This document shows positions 53,971 through 64,000 of a DNA stretch of 64,000 bases, piece after piece. The notes under the pieces were generated by a model, which did no database searches, had not been told where the DNA came from, and saw nothing but the letters and a program-made list of their open reading frames with translations. The position numbers were made by a program, and so were the translations under genes. The stretch is from Lepiota brunneoincarnata (Eukaryota; Basidiomycota; Agaricomycetes; Agaricales; Agaricaceae), in NCBI GenBank assembly GCA_023014365.1, contig JAEBUN010000001.1, positions 1,116,001 through 1,180,000 of the forward strand, given 5' to 3'. How positions within the stretch are numbered: the stretch's first letter is position 1; every line of letters begins with the position of its first letter.

Positions 53971-55643
53971 ATGCCTCCTAAGAAATTCTTGGCCTGAGAA
54001 ACTCCATCACCCCCTCCCAAATTGAGAAGTAGAATCTCCAGATCAGGAATCCAAAATCCAGATCCCAGAAGGAACCCTATACCCACTCAAACACCATTGC
54101 CATTTTATCCCCCATCTCCATTCGACTCACCCACTCCATGTGCATCAACATCTACCCAGATTGTCACAAGAACCCCAACTTCATAAAGTGTCTCCACCAC
54201 ATTAGCCAAAAGGCAAAGACAACGGGAAGAACAAGAAAAACACAATATCATCACAAACCAACTCTCCAAACAAGAACTTAAACAACTTCAACAAGCCATA
54301 CAACAACCAAGAGAACTCACAGGTTCCAAAGAGAACCTCCTCTCAAGACACAAAGCCTTCATTGAACTCAACTCAAGGAAAACCCCAGTAGATGATGACT
54401 CAGATGTCTACATTACAGATGATAACAAATCAGAACCCAATAGACAGCCCTTAGCCCTACTGGCACCACCCACATCACCTCCACCATCACCGCCACCAGG
54501 CCAATTACAAATGGCTGCTGCACAAACCCCAAAGGAGTTAGGACTCCTCAAACCCATCACCTTCGATGGAACCAGAAGATTGTTTGAAGACTGGATCTTC
54601 CAATGTGAAGTCTATGTGCTTGCTAATGCAACCACTTACAACACCGACCTTGCCAGAACCTTATTTGTTCTTTCAACAATGCAATCAGGAGATGCCCGAG
54701 CCTGGGCCAGACAATACCTCCATGAGAGGAATGCCCAAACCCAAGCAGGACAACCCATAGCCATGGAGTCATGGGACAACTTCACTGCCCAGCTTAGAGC
54801 TGACTTCACCCCAGCAGATGAACATGCATACACACACACCAGACTTCAAACCCTGCACCAAGCAGGCAAACTGATGACTGAGTTCAATGCTCAGTTCAAG
54901 GAACTTGTCAGTCAATCCAGACTTAACAAAGATTGCACACTCATTGATCTATACTGTAAGGCAATCGACTGCCATATTGCCATGAAAATTGACAAATTGG
55001 AGAATCCTCCAACAACCATCACTGCTTGGTATACCTGAGCCAACAAACTTGATGATAACTTCCACAGAATCAACGCCCTCTACAGTACCCCCAGGAACAC
55101 GTTCCCTCAGAGGAACCAATACCAACCCAACCATGGACCAAACCATCCAAACAACAACGTGCCCTATGCACAATTCTATCAAAGGAGTAACCCTCCACAT
55201 TTCACCCCACAAGACCCACATGCCATGGAAATAGACCATGTGGCAATAGAAGAAGGATTTGAAGATCCTTATCTCAAAATTCCACAACCAGATTATGCCA
55301 AAGAAAACTCCACACAAGAACCATTGGAGTTAGATGCTGTTGTCACTGGACAACAAATGAAATCATATCAGAACCAAGAATGCTTCCGATGTGGAGCTAA
55401 AGACCATTGGGTCAGTAAATGCCCACAACCACCACCAACCAGACGCTTCCCAGGAATGCATACCAATCCCCCTTGCCCTGCAAGGAACCCCAACCATCCC
55501 TTCCCTGGACAACAAAATACTCATCCCAGATTCCTGAACTGGAATGCCCAACAATCACCACAATGTAAATACTCCCTCTCCAACAGGAACTCCACTCTGT
55601 GCTAGCTGAAGACCCAGAGATGCATCCATTCCGGGGTTTTTAA
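53971..55643 (+). pseudogene. GX3 gag
   Basis: The only X copy with an ATG at the gag start (M-P-P-K-K-F, 53971). An early TGA follows at codon 9. The long clean part, 54511-55038, holds the capsid block F-E-D-W-I-F-Q-C-E-V-Y-V. A TGA at 55036 replaces the CGA seen in GX1. The zinc knuckle C-F-R-C-G-A-K-D-H-W-V-S-K-C (55381-55422) is intact. A deletion near 55575 removes about 20 codons and shifts the frame before the conserved tail. Expected stop TAA at 55641. Confidence 0.85.
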
Positions 55644-55792
55644 AAAGGAATGCTGTTGATCAATGTGCCCCTGCACATTCCAGAACTCAGAAGGACATTT
55701 TCTTGATAAATTCTGTACAATTATGACTATCCCTGAATAAATGATCCCTTTTCCTACCCATTGAGATTTGGAGTGAACAGACATCAAAACCC
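55644..55792 (+). promoter_or_regulatory. GX3 gag-pol spacer with AATAAA
   Basis: 149 bp, same length and layout as GX2, containing GAATAAATGATCCC near 55733. Confidence 0.5.
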
Positions 55793-56783
55793 ATGGCCAT
55801 CACCACCCTGATAGACTCAGGAGCCCAAGGGAACTTTATCTCCCACAAAGTCATTGAATGACACAGTTATCAAACCAAATGGCTGGACCAACCAATTCCT
55901 CTCAGCAACATTGATGGAACTGACAATCAACATGGCAAGATCCATGAATACATCAAAATCAGAACCATCATCAATGGAAGAGACTGCATGCTAGAAGTGT
56001 ATGTCACAAACACTGGTGAGAAAGATCTCATCATTGGATTTCCCTGGTTGGAACAATACAATCCCAGCATCAACTGGAAGACCAAGACATTCTCTTGGAA
56101 ACCCCAAATCAATCACCAAGACTTTTCCAAACTCCTCAGAACTCTACAATGACCTGTCAAACTCAACTCCATTGCCATGGACATAATGGCTGGAAAAACC
56201 TCTCAACCTGAAGACAACCCAGAAGGATACATCAACCTTTCAAATGTTGATCTCAACACTTTCTCTTTAGAAAGAGAAATGAACCTGATGCTTCTAACCC
56301 CACTAGAAGTAAACACCAAAGCAACACATGCCACAATGCTCCACAATGAGCAACACAATCCGACAAAATCAGCAAACCAAAAAGGAAAACAACCGGAATC
56401 AAACAAGGAATCACCTGAGATCCCTTGGAGATTTGCCCAATGGGCTAAAATATTCAACAAGAAAGCCTCCAAATGATTCCCACCATCAAGAACGTTTGAT
56501 CACAAAATCAAACTAAAACCAACATTCAAAGCAAAATCAATGAAACCCTATCAAGTGGCACCTGCCAAAGAAAAAGCACTAAAGGAACTCATAGACAAAA
56601 ACCTCCGAAAAGGGTACATCCACCCCTCAAAATCCCCTATGACATCACCCTTCTTCTTTGTTGCCAAGAAAGGAGGAGACCTCTGACCCTGCCAAGACTA
56701 TTGTTATCTTAACGATCATACTGTCAAAAATGCATACCCAATCCCCATGATTTCCTCTATCATGGATAAACTCAAAGGAGCTA
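55793..56783 (+). pseudogene. GX3 pol, protease and start of RT
   Basis: ATG 55793, M-A-I-T-T-L-I-D-S-G-A-Q-G-N-F-I-S-H, protease active site intact, then L-I-I-G-F-P-W-L-E-Q-Y-N. The linker follows, and the RT start [19 protein letters not shown]. Stops occur near 55857, 56149, 56473 and 56684 (TGA), the last two replacing arginine. Interrupted by the T solo LTR within K-L-K-G-A. Confidence 0.85.
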
Positions 56784-57124
56784 TGTTAGGGGAAGTAAGA
56801 GCGCCGGAACCAATTTGATATTCAGGTGGCGATTACAATTGCCACCCATGCTACATATATACATAGCAGTCTGCGCACAGACCGGGTAACCAAACACTAC
56901 GGTAGCTACCAGAAATAATACGCACAAACAATATACAAACAACTATAGATGATAAGGTCGTCCACGGATCGGGCTCAGGGATGGGGGTGGCCGAAGGCCG
57001 AGACCGGGCTCGGACATTGGGCATTGGCTAGGAAGGCCGAGCCCGGACATCCAACCACAAGTCTCTAGACGTACCTTGCGTAAGGGGGGGGCACGACGCG
57101 GAACGCGACGCCCGTCCCCTTACA
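56784..57124 (+). mobile_element. T-family solo LTR (341 bp)
   Basis: Perfect target duplication AGCTA (56779-56783, 57125-57129). It is about 50 bp longer than the copy at 40309 because of an extra CGAGCCCGG-type segment (about 57000-57045) and keeps many CpGs. Confidence 0.95.
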
Positions 57125-58066
57125 AGCTAAGTATTTCACTAAGCTTGACGTCCACCTAGGATACAATAACATCAGAATCAAAGATGGCAATCAATGGAAA
57201 GCAGCGTTCAAGACTCCTATGGGTCCTTTCAAACCAACTGTGATGTTTTTCGGACTTTGCAACAGTCCTGCTACATTCCAACATATAATGGACACACTAT
57301 TCTCCGAAATAATGGAGAAAGGAGGAATTATCATCTATATGGATGATATCCTAATCTACAGGAAGACCCAAGAAGAAACCAACCGACTTACAGAAAAAGT
57401 ACTGCAAATCCTGCAGGAAAATGACCTATACCTCAAAATGGAGAAATGTGAGTTGAACAATCAATGACTCAGATATCTCGGCATGATCATCACACCTGAT
57501 GAAATCAAAATGGACCCCGGAAAACTCAAGGGAATAGAAGACTGGCCAGTGGCGAAAATGGTCCAACACATTTGGAAATTCATCAGATTCTGTAACTTCT
57601 ACTGGAAGTTCATCCGCAATTACTCCCACCACACCAAACCATTTAACCAACTCCTATCCAAATCAAACAAATTTGAATGGAAAGAACAACAACAAAAAGC
57701 ATTCGAAATGCTCAAAAATGAATTCCTAAAGGGACCGGTACTCCTCATGCCTGACTCCACAAAACCCTTTGAAATAGAAGCCAATGCTTCCAAATTCACA
57801 TCAGGAGCTATCCTATATCAACACGATATCAATGGAATATGGAAACCCGTATCATTCTATTCAAAGATGTTCAGCCCAGCAGAACAAAACTACAACATCT
57901 ATGACAGGGAACTCCTCGCAATTATCTGAGCCCTCAAAGAATGGTGCCACTATCTCCTTGGCAGCCCCCATACTGTCCATATCAGAACGGACCATCAGAA
58001 CCTCACATATTGGCATAAACGCCAGAAAATCAACCACCGACAAGCACAATGGGTCCAGACCCTTGC
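57125..58066 (+). pseudogene. GX3 pol, RT and RNase H
   Basis: RT continues with [13 protein letters not shown] and Y-M-D-D-I-L-I-Y (near 57340), intact over 57219-57467. RNase H has I-E-A-N-A-S-K-F (the family has E-A-D-A-S, so the catalytic aspartate is asparagine) and N-L-T-Y-W. TGA stops lie near 57467 and 57928. It is cut at Q-T-L-A by GU at 58067. Confidence 0.85.
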
Positions 58067-58527
58067 TGTTAGGGCGACCTGGGAGGCCTTGACAGCTCAG
58101 GGGGAGCCGAAACAACTGCAGGGAAATCCTAAGTGATATTAAACTATGAGTTATGTACAGGACACATACCTGCAGGGAAATCCTAAGAGAATAGGATGAG
58201 GAAACCCCTGCAGGCAAAAACTATGTATATACCTAACTTATATAATCAATATAAATCGAACCAGGCCTAGCTGTGGTGTCTCTAGGTTGCACAAGGCCTG
58301 GTGTGGTTGAAACGAATGTGGGATGTGAATATGACAGTCTAGAGTCTGTAGGAATGAGAGGAAATGAGGGAGGGTTTTATCTGGACAGTGAGGGAGTGTA
58401 TGGAGTATTCTGGCTGTGTTTGCAGTGTGAGTGTTTGAAGGGAGGGATATATAATGCGTTGGAGGGTACAGGGGTGTTGATAGGGTTAATGGAGGTGTTG
58501 CTGAGGTGTCTGGAGTGTCCCCTTACA
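58067..58527 (-). mobile_element. U-family 3' LTR of GU (461 bp)
   Basis: On the minus strand TGTAAGGGG...CCCTAACA. A direct repeat, CTGCAGGGAAATCCTAAG, occurs twice within it. Two TATA candidates: TATATAA at 58244 and TATATAC at 58231 (minus). Confidence 0.95.
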
Positions 58528-58542
58528 TCCACCCCCCCTTCT
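58528..58542 (-). other. GU polypurine tract
   Basis: AGAAGGGGGGGTGGA on the minus strand, directly before the 3' LTR. It primes plus-strand DNA synthesis and confirms orientation. Confidence 0.9.
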
Positions 58543-58545
58543 AGA

Positions 58546-59033
58546 TCGCGGCGGCTTGACGTGATGGCTCGGATGGGTTGGAATGGAATAGAACCGAACT
58601 GGAGAGCTCGTATGAAGCGCGGGGCCCTGGGATGTCGCTCGTAGAAACTTTTGACAAGTCCCGGGGCACGTACATTGGCGGAGTCTTCCCAGGAGTTGTG
58701 TTCACAGCCGAAACCCTTCCACTTGATCAGAAACTTGAGTTTTTGTCACACCAGCTGGCTGTCTAGAATCTCCTCTACCTCCCACTCCTTTTCATCATCA
58801 ATGACCACCGGATCCGGTGGTGGGGGCGGCCGCCGGGTTGGGAACGGGTCGTCTGGCACGGGGGAGAGTTTCATGATGTTGAACACTGGATGAAGGCGTC
58901 ACATGGACCGAGGGAGTTTCAGGCGATAGGCGTTGGCACTGGCTCGTCGTTCTACCTCATAGGGACCGAGTCTGAGGTGAGATAACTTCTTTGATGGTCG
59001 GGTGGTTTGGATATCGCTCGCATCTAAGTAGAC
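58546..59033 (-). pseudogene. GU pol C-terminus: integrase C-terminal domain and chromodomain
   Basis: Continues the long pol frame past a TGA (59034-59036): V-Y-L-D-A-S-D-I, L-R-L-G-P-Y-E-V, R-L-H-P-V-F-N-I-M-K-L-S. The chromodomain is next: E-W-E-V-E-E-I-L-D-S, F-L-I-K-W-K-G-F, then W-E-D-S-A-N-V-R-A. Two more TGA stops (before R-L-H-P near 58898 and before Q-K-L-K-F-L near 58749) stand where CGA would restore arginine. Chromodomains of chromoviruses read histone marks and direct integration. Confidence 0.85.
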
Positions 59034-61478
59034 TCAGTCTCCTGGTTTAAGGACGGGGGCTGGGATGCGGCGTTGGTTGTAGTACCTTGCCATTTCATCC
59101 TTAGAACGTACTAAGGTGGCCTTGGCTTCTTCTAGTGTCGCTTTCATCCGGTCCGTGAATTCGTTAATGGTTTCCAGGTGTGAGGGCCATTGATGAGGTT
59201 CGAAACCCATTCGGGGGTGTCTACCGGTGTCAAGGAGAAAGGGGGAGTGTTGGGTTGAGGCGTGGACATGGTTGTTGTGTTGAAACTCGGCCAGGGGGAG
59301 GAGGTCTAACCAGTCATCTTGCCTCTTGTTGATGAAGATTCGAAGGTATTGGTCTAGCTCCTGATTAACCCTTTCGGTTTGACCATCTGCTTGGGGGTAC
59401 CACGTGGTTGTGCTTGCTACTTTAATTCCTAGCTTCCGGTAAAGTTCCTTCGTGAATTCCACAACGAACTGGGGGCCTTGGTCTGACACTACCTGTTTGG
59501 GGAGTCCGTGCAGTTTCCATATGTTGTGTAAGAACAGTCGCGCGGCTCCTTCTGCGGTCACTGTGGTGTAGGTAGGGATGAAATGGGCTCGTTTAGAGGC
59601 CGAATCAACCACTGTCATCATGGAATCGTACCCTGCTGAAGGGGGGAGCTCTACGATGAAGTCTACGCTGATGGTGTCCCAATGGGACTCAGGGATGGGC
59701 AGGGGGTGGAGTTCTCCAGTCGGGAGGTGACGGTAGGGTTTCACTCGAAGGCACAGGTCGCAAGTGGAGATGTACTGACCGACGAAGCGGGACATCTGCG
59801 GCCACCAGTAGTTCCAGGAGACCAGTTCGAGTGTCTTCCAGCGACCTGCATGTCCTCCGACCAGAGAATTGTGGCAGAGAGCCACAATGCGGCGTCGGAG
59901 GTCACTGATGTCCGGGACATAGATCCTGCCTCGGAATAAGAGTAGCCCATCCACCTTTGACCACTCAGAAGAGTGCACAGTTCGGGAGGAGGACTCCTTG
60001 AGCCTACGAGCCACTGTTGCCACTGCCTCTTCGGCGGCTTCAGAACGATTTCCTGCTCGGATGTCCCATAGGAGGGTTTGTTCTTCACCGGTGACTTGAA
60101 TTCCCTCGAGGGCCCGGATGGTGAACTTCTCCCTGGTTAAGAGAACGATGTCCTCGTTGTCGCAAGCTCTGGAGCCGTGGTCTGCCCGCCGGGATAGGGT
60201 GTCCGCCTTCCCCATTGATCTACCGGGTCTGTGATGAAGTTCGAAGTCAAAGCAAGCCAGAGTAAGAGACCAGCGAGCTTGGCGACGATTGAGTTTCTTT
60301 GCCGTCATGAAGTACTCCAGGTTACGGTGATCCGACCAGATTTCTACGGTATGGGGGGCTCCTTCTAAGAAATGCCGCCACTCTTCAAGTGCCCAGATGA
60401 TCGCCAACATCTCCTTGTCATGGATCTTGTAGTTTCGCTGCGCTTGGTCCAGGGATTTGGAGTAGAATGCTATGGGGTGCCATTTGCCTTCCTCCGATTG
60501 TTGGGAGAGTACCGCTCTGGTGGCAAAGTCGGAACTATCTGCTTCTACTCGGAAGGGTAAGGAGGTGTCCGGGGAGGCAAGAACGGGCGCGGACGTGATC
60601 AGTCTCTTAAGGGTAGTGAAAGTGTCGCGTTCCGGTTCCCCCCACTGCCAAGGAGAGTCGGACTTGGTGAGATCAAACAGGGGGCGGGCATGATGTGAGA
60701 AGTCTTGGACAAATTGTCTGTAGAAATTCACAAAGCCCAGGAACGCTTGGACCTCTTGTTTGTCTGCGGGTTCCGGCCATTCCTGTACTCCGGTGACCTT
60801 CACCGGGTCCATCTCTACCTTATCTTCCGAAATGATAAGCCCCAGGTATTCCACTCTTGTTCTCTCAAACTCGCACTTCTCCAGCCAGAGGTAAAGTTTA
60901 TGGTGGCGGAGTATCTCTAAAACCCGGCGGGTGACTTCCCTGTGCTCCTCTATGGTCTTCATGAAGATAAGAATATCGTCTAAGTACACCACAACAACTC
61001 CCTCTGCAATGAGATCCCTGAAAATATCATTCATCATCGTTTGGAAAGTGGCTGGGCTATTGGTGAGTCCAAAGAACATCACCAGGGGCTCAAAGAGGCC
61101 TCGGTTGGTACGGAATGCTGCCTTCCACTTGTCTCTGGGTTTAATGTGCACATTATTGAAACCCCATCGGATATCAAGTTTAGTGAAGTATCTAGCCCCC
61201 TGGAGCTGGTTGATGGGCTCAGAGATGAGCAGGAGTGGGTATTTATTCTTCACTGTGATCATGTTAAGGGCTCGGTAATCCTGGACTAGCCGGAGTGAAC
61301 CATCCTTCTTCTTGATGAAGAATATTGGAGAAGCCATCGGGGATTTGGAAGCACGAATCCTTCCCGAAGTTAGGTTCTCCTGTATGAAGGAGTCGAGCTC
61401 TGACTGCTTGGAGGGGGCTAAGGGGTATACCTTACAGCCAACCGGCGTTGCTCCCGGAGTGAGTTCGATGGCATGGTC
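59034..61478 (-). CDS. GU pol: reverse transcriptase, RNase H, integrase
   Basis: Open frame from the TAG at 61481-61479 down to the TGA at 59034; the first ATG is at 61337. RT has F-I-K-K-K-D-G-S-L-R-L, F-F-G-L-T-N-S-P-A-T-F-Q and Y-L-D-D-I-L-I-F. RNase H has V-E-A-D-S-S-D-F, E-M-L-A-I-I-W-A-L and W-S-D-H-R-N-L-E-Y. Integrase has the H2C2 finger (C-H-N-S-L-V-G-G-H ... S-T-C-D-L-C), then S-V-D-F-I-V, V-S-D-Q-G-P-Q-F and A-D-G-Q-T-E-R-V-N-Q-E. All catalytic acids are present. This is the best-preserved enzyme in the window. It is likely part of one Pol polyprotein with the protease ORF. Confidence 0.9.
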   Translation of the reverse strand, partial: DHAIELTPGATPVGCKVYPLAPSKQSELDSFIQENLTSGRIRASKSPMASPIFFIKKKDGSLRLVQDYRALNMITVKNKYPLLLISEPINQLQGARYFTKLDIRWGFNNVHIKPRDKWKAAFRTNRGLFEPLVMFFGLTNSPATFQTMMNDIFRDLIAEGVVVVYLDDILIFMKTIEEHREVTRRVLEILRHHKLYLWLEKCEFERTRVEYLGLIISEDKVEMDPVKVTGVQEWPEPADKQEVQAFLGFVNFYRQFVQDFSHHARPLFDLTKSDSPWQWGEPERDTFTTLKRLITSAPVLASPDTSLPFRVEADSSDFATRAVLSQQSEEGKWHPIAFYSKSLDQAQRNYKIHDKEMLAIIWALEEWRHFLEGAPHTVEIWSDHRNLEYFMTAKKLNRRQARWSLTLACFDFELHHRPGRSMGKADTLSRRADHGSRACDNEDIVLLTREKFTIRALEGIQVTGEEQTLLWDIRAGNRSEAAEEAVATVARRLKESSSRTVHSSEWSKVDGLLLFRGRIYVPDISDLRRRIVALCHNSLVGGHAGRWKTLELVSWNYWWPQMSRFVGQYISTCDLCLRVKPYRHLPTGELHPLPIPESHWDTISVDFIVELPPSAGYDSMMTVVDSASKRAHFIPTYTTVTAEGAARLFLHNIWKLHGLPKQVVSDQGPQFVVEFTKELYRKLGIKVASTTTWYPQADGQTERVNQELDQYLRIFINKRQDDWLDLLPLAEFQHNNHVHASTQHSPFLLDTGRHPRMGFEPHQWPSHLETINEFTDRMKATLEEAKATLVRSKDEMARYYNQRRIPAPVLKPGD

Positions 61479-62290
61479 CTAGGGCCTCTGCTCCAGAAGG
61501 GAATCAAAAGATTCCTTTTCAAATACCACAGAGAAATCACGGAGGTGTTCGGGGATCGAGCCTAGGGAGCCAGACGGTCTAGGGGATGTTTGAGACGATT
61601 GTGAGTTGCGATGGAAGGCTTCGGTGAGCCTCTGGGAAGTAGTACCGGTTGCTCGGATGAACTGGGGGTCTGGGTAGAGGACTGTGGCCCAAATGCGTTT
61701 GCCGTCTGACGTCTCCGGTGCGGATTTCGGTTGGAGACCCGGGATTTCTCGGACATCTTCCCAATCATTGTCCCAGAGTGGATGGGGGCCTTCCAAACAC
61801 ATAGAGGTCGCTCTAAGCTCAGCCCTTTGGACCTTCCATTCGGTCTTTAGTTGTTCCTTACAGAGCGTACAACATCTGTCTGGGCAGCAAGTCATACGGA
61901 CTTCACCCGTTTGCCAATCTACTTCGGGGTTGTGCTCCCTTAACCATGAAAAGCCTAACAATAGGTCTTGCCTTCTGAGGGAAGTGACAGCAAGGGCAGT
62001 ATGCTCCGAATGGGACTTATAGCGAAGGGTGACATCTAGGACTTTGGTAATTGAGCCAGCTTCATTTTCAGTGCCATCAACATTGAAGACCGGGATGGGT
62101 CGGGAGAGGGGGCGAGTGTTGAGACGGTTCTTCCGCACGAAATCACAGTCGACGAAACAACCGGTCGCCCCACTATCCAGGAGGGCTTGGGTGACCTTCC
62201 TTTCGGATGTGTCCGTCGTCTCCAGTTCCACAGTCAGATGAAGTGACCACCGAGACTCCGCGGAAGCTATCTTGAATATAGGGGGTAGAC
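61479..62290 (-). pseudogene. GU pol N-terminus: protease
   Basis: Same frame as the RT-integrase ORF, separated only by a TAG (61481-61479) in E-Q-R-P-stop-D-H-A-I-E-L, where related proteins have tryptophan. The retropepsin site is A-L-L-D-S-G-A-T-G-C-F-V-D, with L-L-L-G-F-S-W-L-R-E-H-N-P-E-V-D-W downstream. The frame is open up to about 62290 but has no ATG there (first in-frame candidate is GTG 62231), and 160 bp separate it from the gag stop. How Pol is initiated is therefore unclear. Confidence 0.85.
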
Positions 62291-62449
62291 GTCATTCCCA
62301 TTTCGGCCATCTCGGCCTCTTTAATGGAGGAGGTCTTATAGGGGGTGTGGCTTGTACAGGGATTGAATTCTGGGTAGGAACAGTGTCGTCTATTGGGTCT
62401 AGGGGTAATACACTGTACCTACTCCCTGTAGGCGGTTGGGGCACACAGT

Positions 62450-63652
62450 TCACTGACCGCTCGAGACAAAATCCGTATCCTCCTCACTCCCTAACTGCTC
62501 TGACGACTCCTGAGCTTCCACAGCATCCTTATCAGCCAGCAACTTTTGAATTAAGGCCTCTTTCTCCTCGACATCCAGGTAGCAAACGTCAAAACGCATG
62601 GGGCATTCGGATTTGACGTGGCCCGGTTGGTGGCATCTATAACACAGCGCCGGAGTTGCCAAAGTCTTCCTAGTTGCATCAATATCCATCGGGACTGGCT
62701 TTGCCGGCGTAGGAGCGACATGGGCAAAAGAGCGAATCGGCGGGGGGGGAGTTGACGGCAACACAGTGGGTGTGGCTGTAGGGAGAGGCGCGAGGTGATA
62801 GGAATGGGCAGAGGGCTTGGCCGGGGGTATCTGAGTCCGTCCGAGGGCTTGGAAAGCTTCGTTCGCAGCTTGGTTTTGGTCTATGAGTTGCGCTGCCTTG
62901 TACCAAGCCTCCGGAGTGTAATCCGAGGGGTGATTAGCTGTCATCGTGGCTATGGCAGTTTGGATCGCCGGCCGGAGACCTCAACGGAATTTGATGACGA
63001 TGGTCTTGTCATCTTGGTATCCGGAGTCCGAAATAAGCTCCAGGAATTTGTCCAGGTAGTCCTCGATGCTCCTGTTTCACTGGAAGTACTCTGTGCCTTC
63101 CAGGCAATTGACAGCAGCCGCTTCGGAGTCTACGGGGAGGAAGTGCTTACGGAACTCGTCCTGGAAGTCCTCCCAGTCTAAAAATCTTTCCGCCCCTTGA
63201 TTCCTCTCTTCCCATCGGAAAATTTGGTCTGTCCACTTAGCAGTGCGCCCCTCCTTCATAAAAGACATGGCCCAGAGTATCTTCTGTTGGTCTGATGAAA
63301 AATGCATGGGGCAGAGTCGCAGGTAGGTGTTACACGAGTTTAAGAACGCTCTTCCACGCGTCCGGTCCCCGGAGAAGTCTGGTGGAGTCGCCGGCTTAAC
63401 CTTTGAGGAATGGGGATGTTGAGTAGAAGAAGGGGGAGAGTTAGAGACAGGTGGGATAGTGTTGGGGGGATTCGGGGTTTTGGGACGTTGGGAAAGTTCT
63501 TGGAGTGTGGTTTGAATTGACTGGATGACCTCTGTGAGGGCCAGTTCGGAGTCGGCCTGCCTGGTCATTATGGATGCCACGTCCTGTTGGAGCTGAGCAA
63601 TCATAGCCAATGGGTCCGAAGGCCCGTTTTCTGGCGCATTTTGCTGTGACAT
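62450..63652 (-). pseudogene. GU gag
   Basis: ATG at 63652-63650 (M-S-Q-Q-N-A-P-E-N). It has a coiled-coil-like N-terminal stretch, a Pro-rich linker, the capsid domain (F-S-G-D-R-T-R-G-R-A-F-L-N, W-A-M-S-F-M-K-E-G-R-T-A-K-W, F-Q-D-E-F-R-K-H-F) and the zinc knuckle C-Y-R-C-H-Q-P-G-H-V-K-S-E-C-P (near 62645-62600). It ends S-S-G-Q at TGA 62450. TGA stops at 63077 and 62981 interrupt the frame; the second (F-R-stop-G-L-R-P) fits a CGA loss. About 400 codons in the repaired reading, normal for Ty3/Gypsy. Confidence 0.9.
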
Positions 63653-63773
63653 GAGTGTGGGACAAGGTAGGTTGGTGAGAGAGAGGAGTATTGGGGGGAT
63701 AGGTTGCCACTGGGTCGTAGAACACGTTCCGGACATGGTAGGGCCTATAGACACAAGACTGGTCTCTCCGGGG

Positions 63774-63783
63774 ATCCTATTCT
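63774..63783 (-). other. GU primer-binding site, self-complementary type
   Basis: AGAATAGGAT on the minus strand, two bases after the 5' LTR. It is the exact reverse complement of ATCCTATTCT in the LTR (58197-58188), 34 bp after TATATAC. Confidence 0.7.
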
Positions 63784-63785
63784 TC

Positions 63786-64000
63786 TGTTAGGGTGACCTG
63801 GGAGGCCTTGACAGCTCAGGGGGAGCCGAAACAACTGCAGGGAAATCCTAAGTGATATTAAACTATGAGTTATGTACAGGACACATACCTGCAGGGAAAT
63901 CCTAAGAGAATAGGATGAGGAAACCCCTGCAGGTGAAAACTATGTATATACCTAACTTATATAATCAATATAAATCGAACCAGGCCTAGCTGTGGTGTCT
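63786..64000 (-). mobile_element. U-family 5' LTR of GU, cut by window end
   Basis: The first 215 bases match 58067-58281 with three substitutions. Confidence 0.95.

Larger units (their letters stand above)
53217..58066 (+). mobile_element. GX3: Ty3/Gypsy element, X family, 5' part
   Basis: 5' LTR, leader ORF remnant, gag and pol through RNase H. It is then interrupted by the U-type element GU at 58067, with a T solo LTR at 56784-57124. The 3' half is beyond the window. Left flank gatac. Confidence 0.9.
58067..64000 (-). mobile_element. GU: young Ty3/Gypsy element, U-type LTR, extends past window
   Basis: 3' LTR at 58067-58527 and the start of the 5' LTR at 63786-64000. Over the 215 shared bases the LTRs differ at three positions. 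It keeps far more CpG than its neighbours and a 767-codon open frame, so it is the youngest element here. Left flank cttgc. Confidence 0.95.

Noticed and set aside
59682..60088. ORFs on the plus strand and in other frames across GU pol
   Set aside because: They are shadows of the 767-codon RT-integrase frame, which has all the expected motifs.

Overview
This window looks like an Agaricomycete-type basidiomycete genome that is transposon from end to end. The grounds are a KDZ (Kyakuja-Dileera-Zisupton) DNA transposon with a CxC2-like cysteine cluster, many Ty3/Gypsy chromovirus-type retrotransposons, a hAT element with short GT-AG introns, and a Tc1/mariner element. I found no convincing cellular host gene, tRNA, rRNA or CRISPR array. 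The organism call is an inference from these families. Labels below (X, Y, Z, V, W, T, U, Q for LTR families; GX, GZ, GV, GU, G3 for elements) are mine.

Left part. 1-4772 is a minus-strand Gypsy element (GX1, X-type LTR), cut by the window edge and carrying a W solo LTR (903-2256) and a Y solo LTR (3641-4303). A second Y LTR (4784-5444) precedes a plus-strand Gypsy element of another lineage (G3, 5445-9241), itself split by a 1591-bp Tc1/mariner element (7186-8776). G3 stops at 9241 and its last domain resumes at 38747. Everything between is one hAT transposon (9242-38738, 8-bp target duplication). Inside the hAT gene sits a minus-strand Gypsy element (GZ, 11131-36644). Inside the GZ gag gene sits a 16.7-kb KDZ transposon (19354-36046), and inside the KDZ transposase sits another W LTR. 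This is insertion within insertion five levels deep.

Right part. After the G3 remnant and an X solo LTR (38913-39297) comes a plus-strand Gypsy element GV (from 39305), interrupted by a complete two-LTR element GX2 (43890-52733, target duplication ATGAC) and then by a third X element, GX3 (from 53217). GX3 is in turn interrupted by a T solo LTR (56784-57124) and by a young, CpG-retaining minus-strand Gypsy element GU (58067 to the window end).

Most copies are dead. Stop codons repeatedly occur where a better copy has the arginine codon CGA, so C-to-T decay at CpG is the main visible damage. Points of biological interest: (1) four Gypsy families have a primer-binding site complementary to the predicted 5' end of their own RNA, as in Tf1/sushi self-priming; (2) X elements carry a small hydrophobic leader ORF that is in frame with gag across one TAG stop, and GV has a relative of it; (3) GX2 has an extra zinc-knuckle ORF directly after pol; (4) two LTR families carry ORFs inside U3; (5) the KDZ transposon carries several uncharacterised passenger genes between TIRs of about 550 bp.
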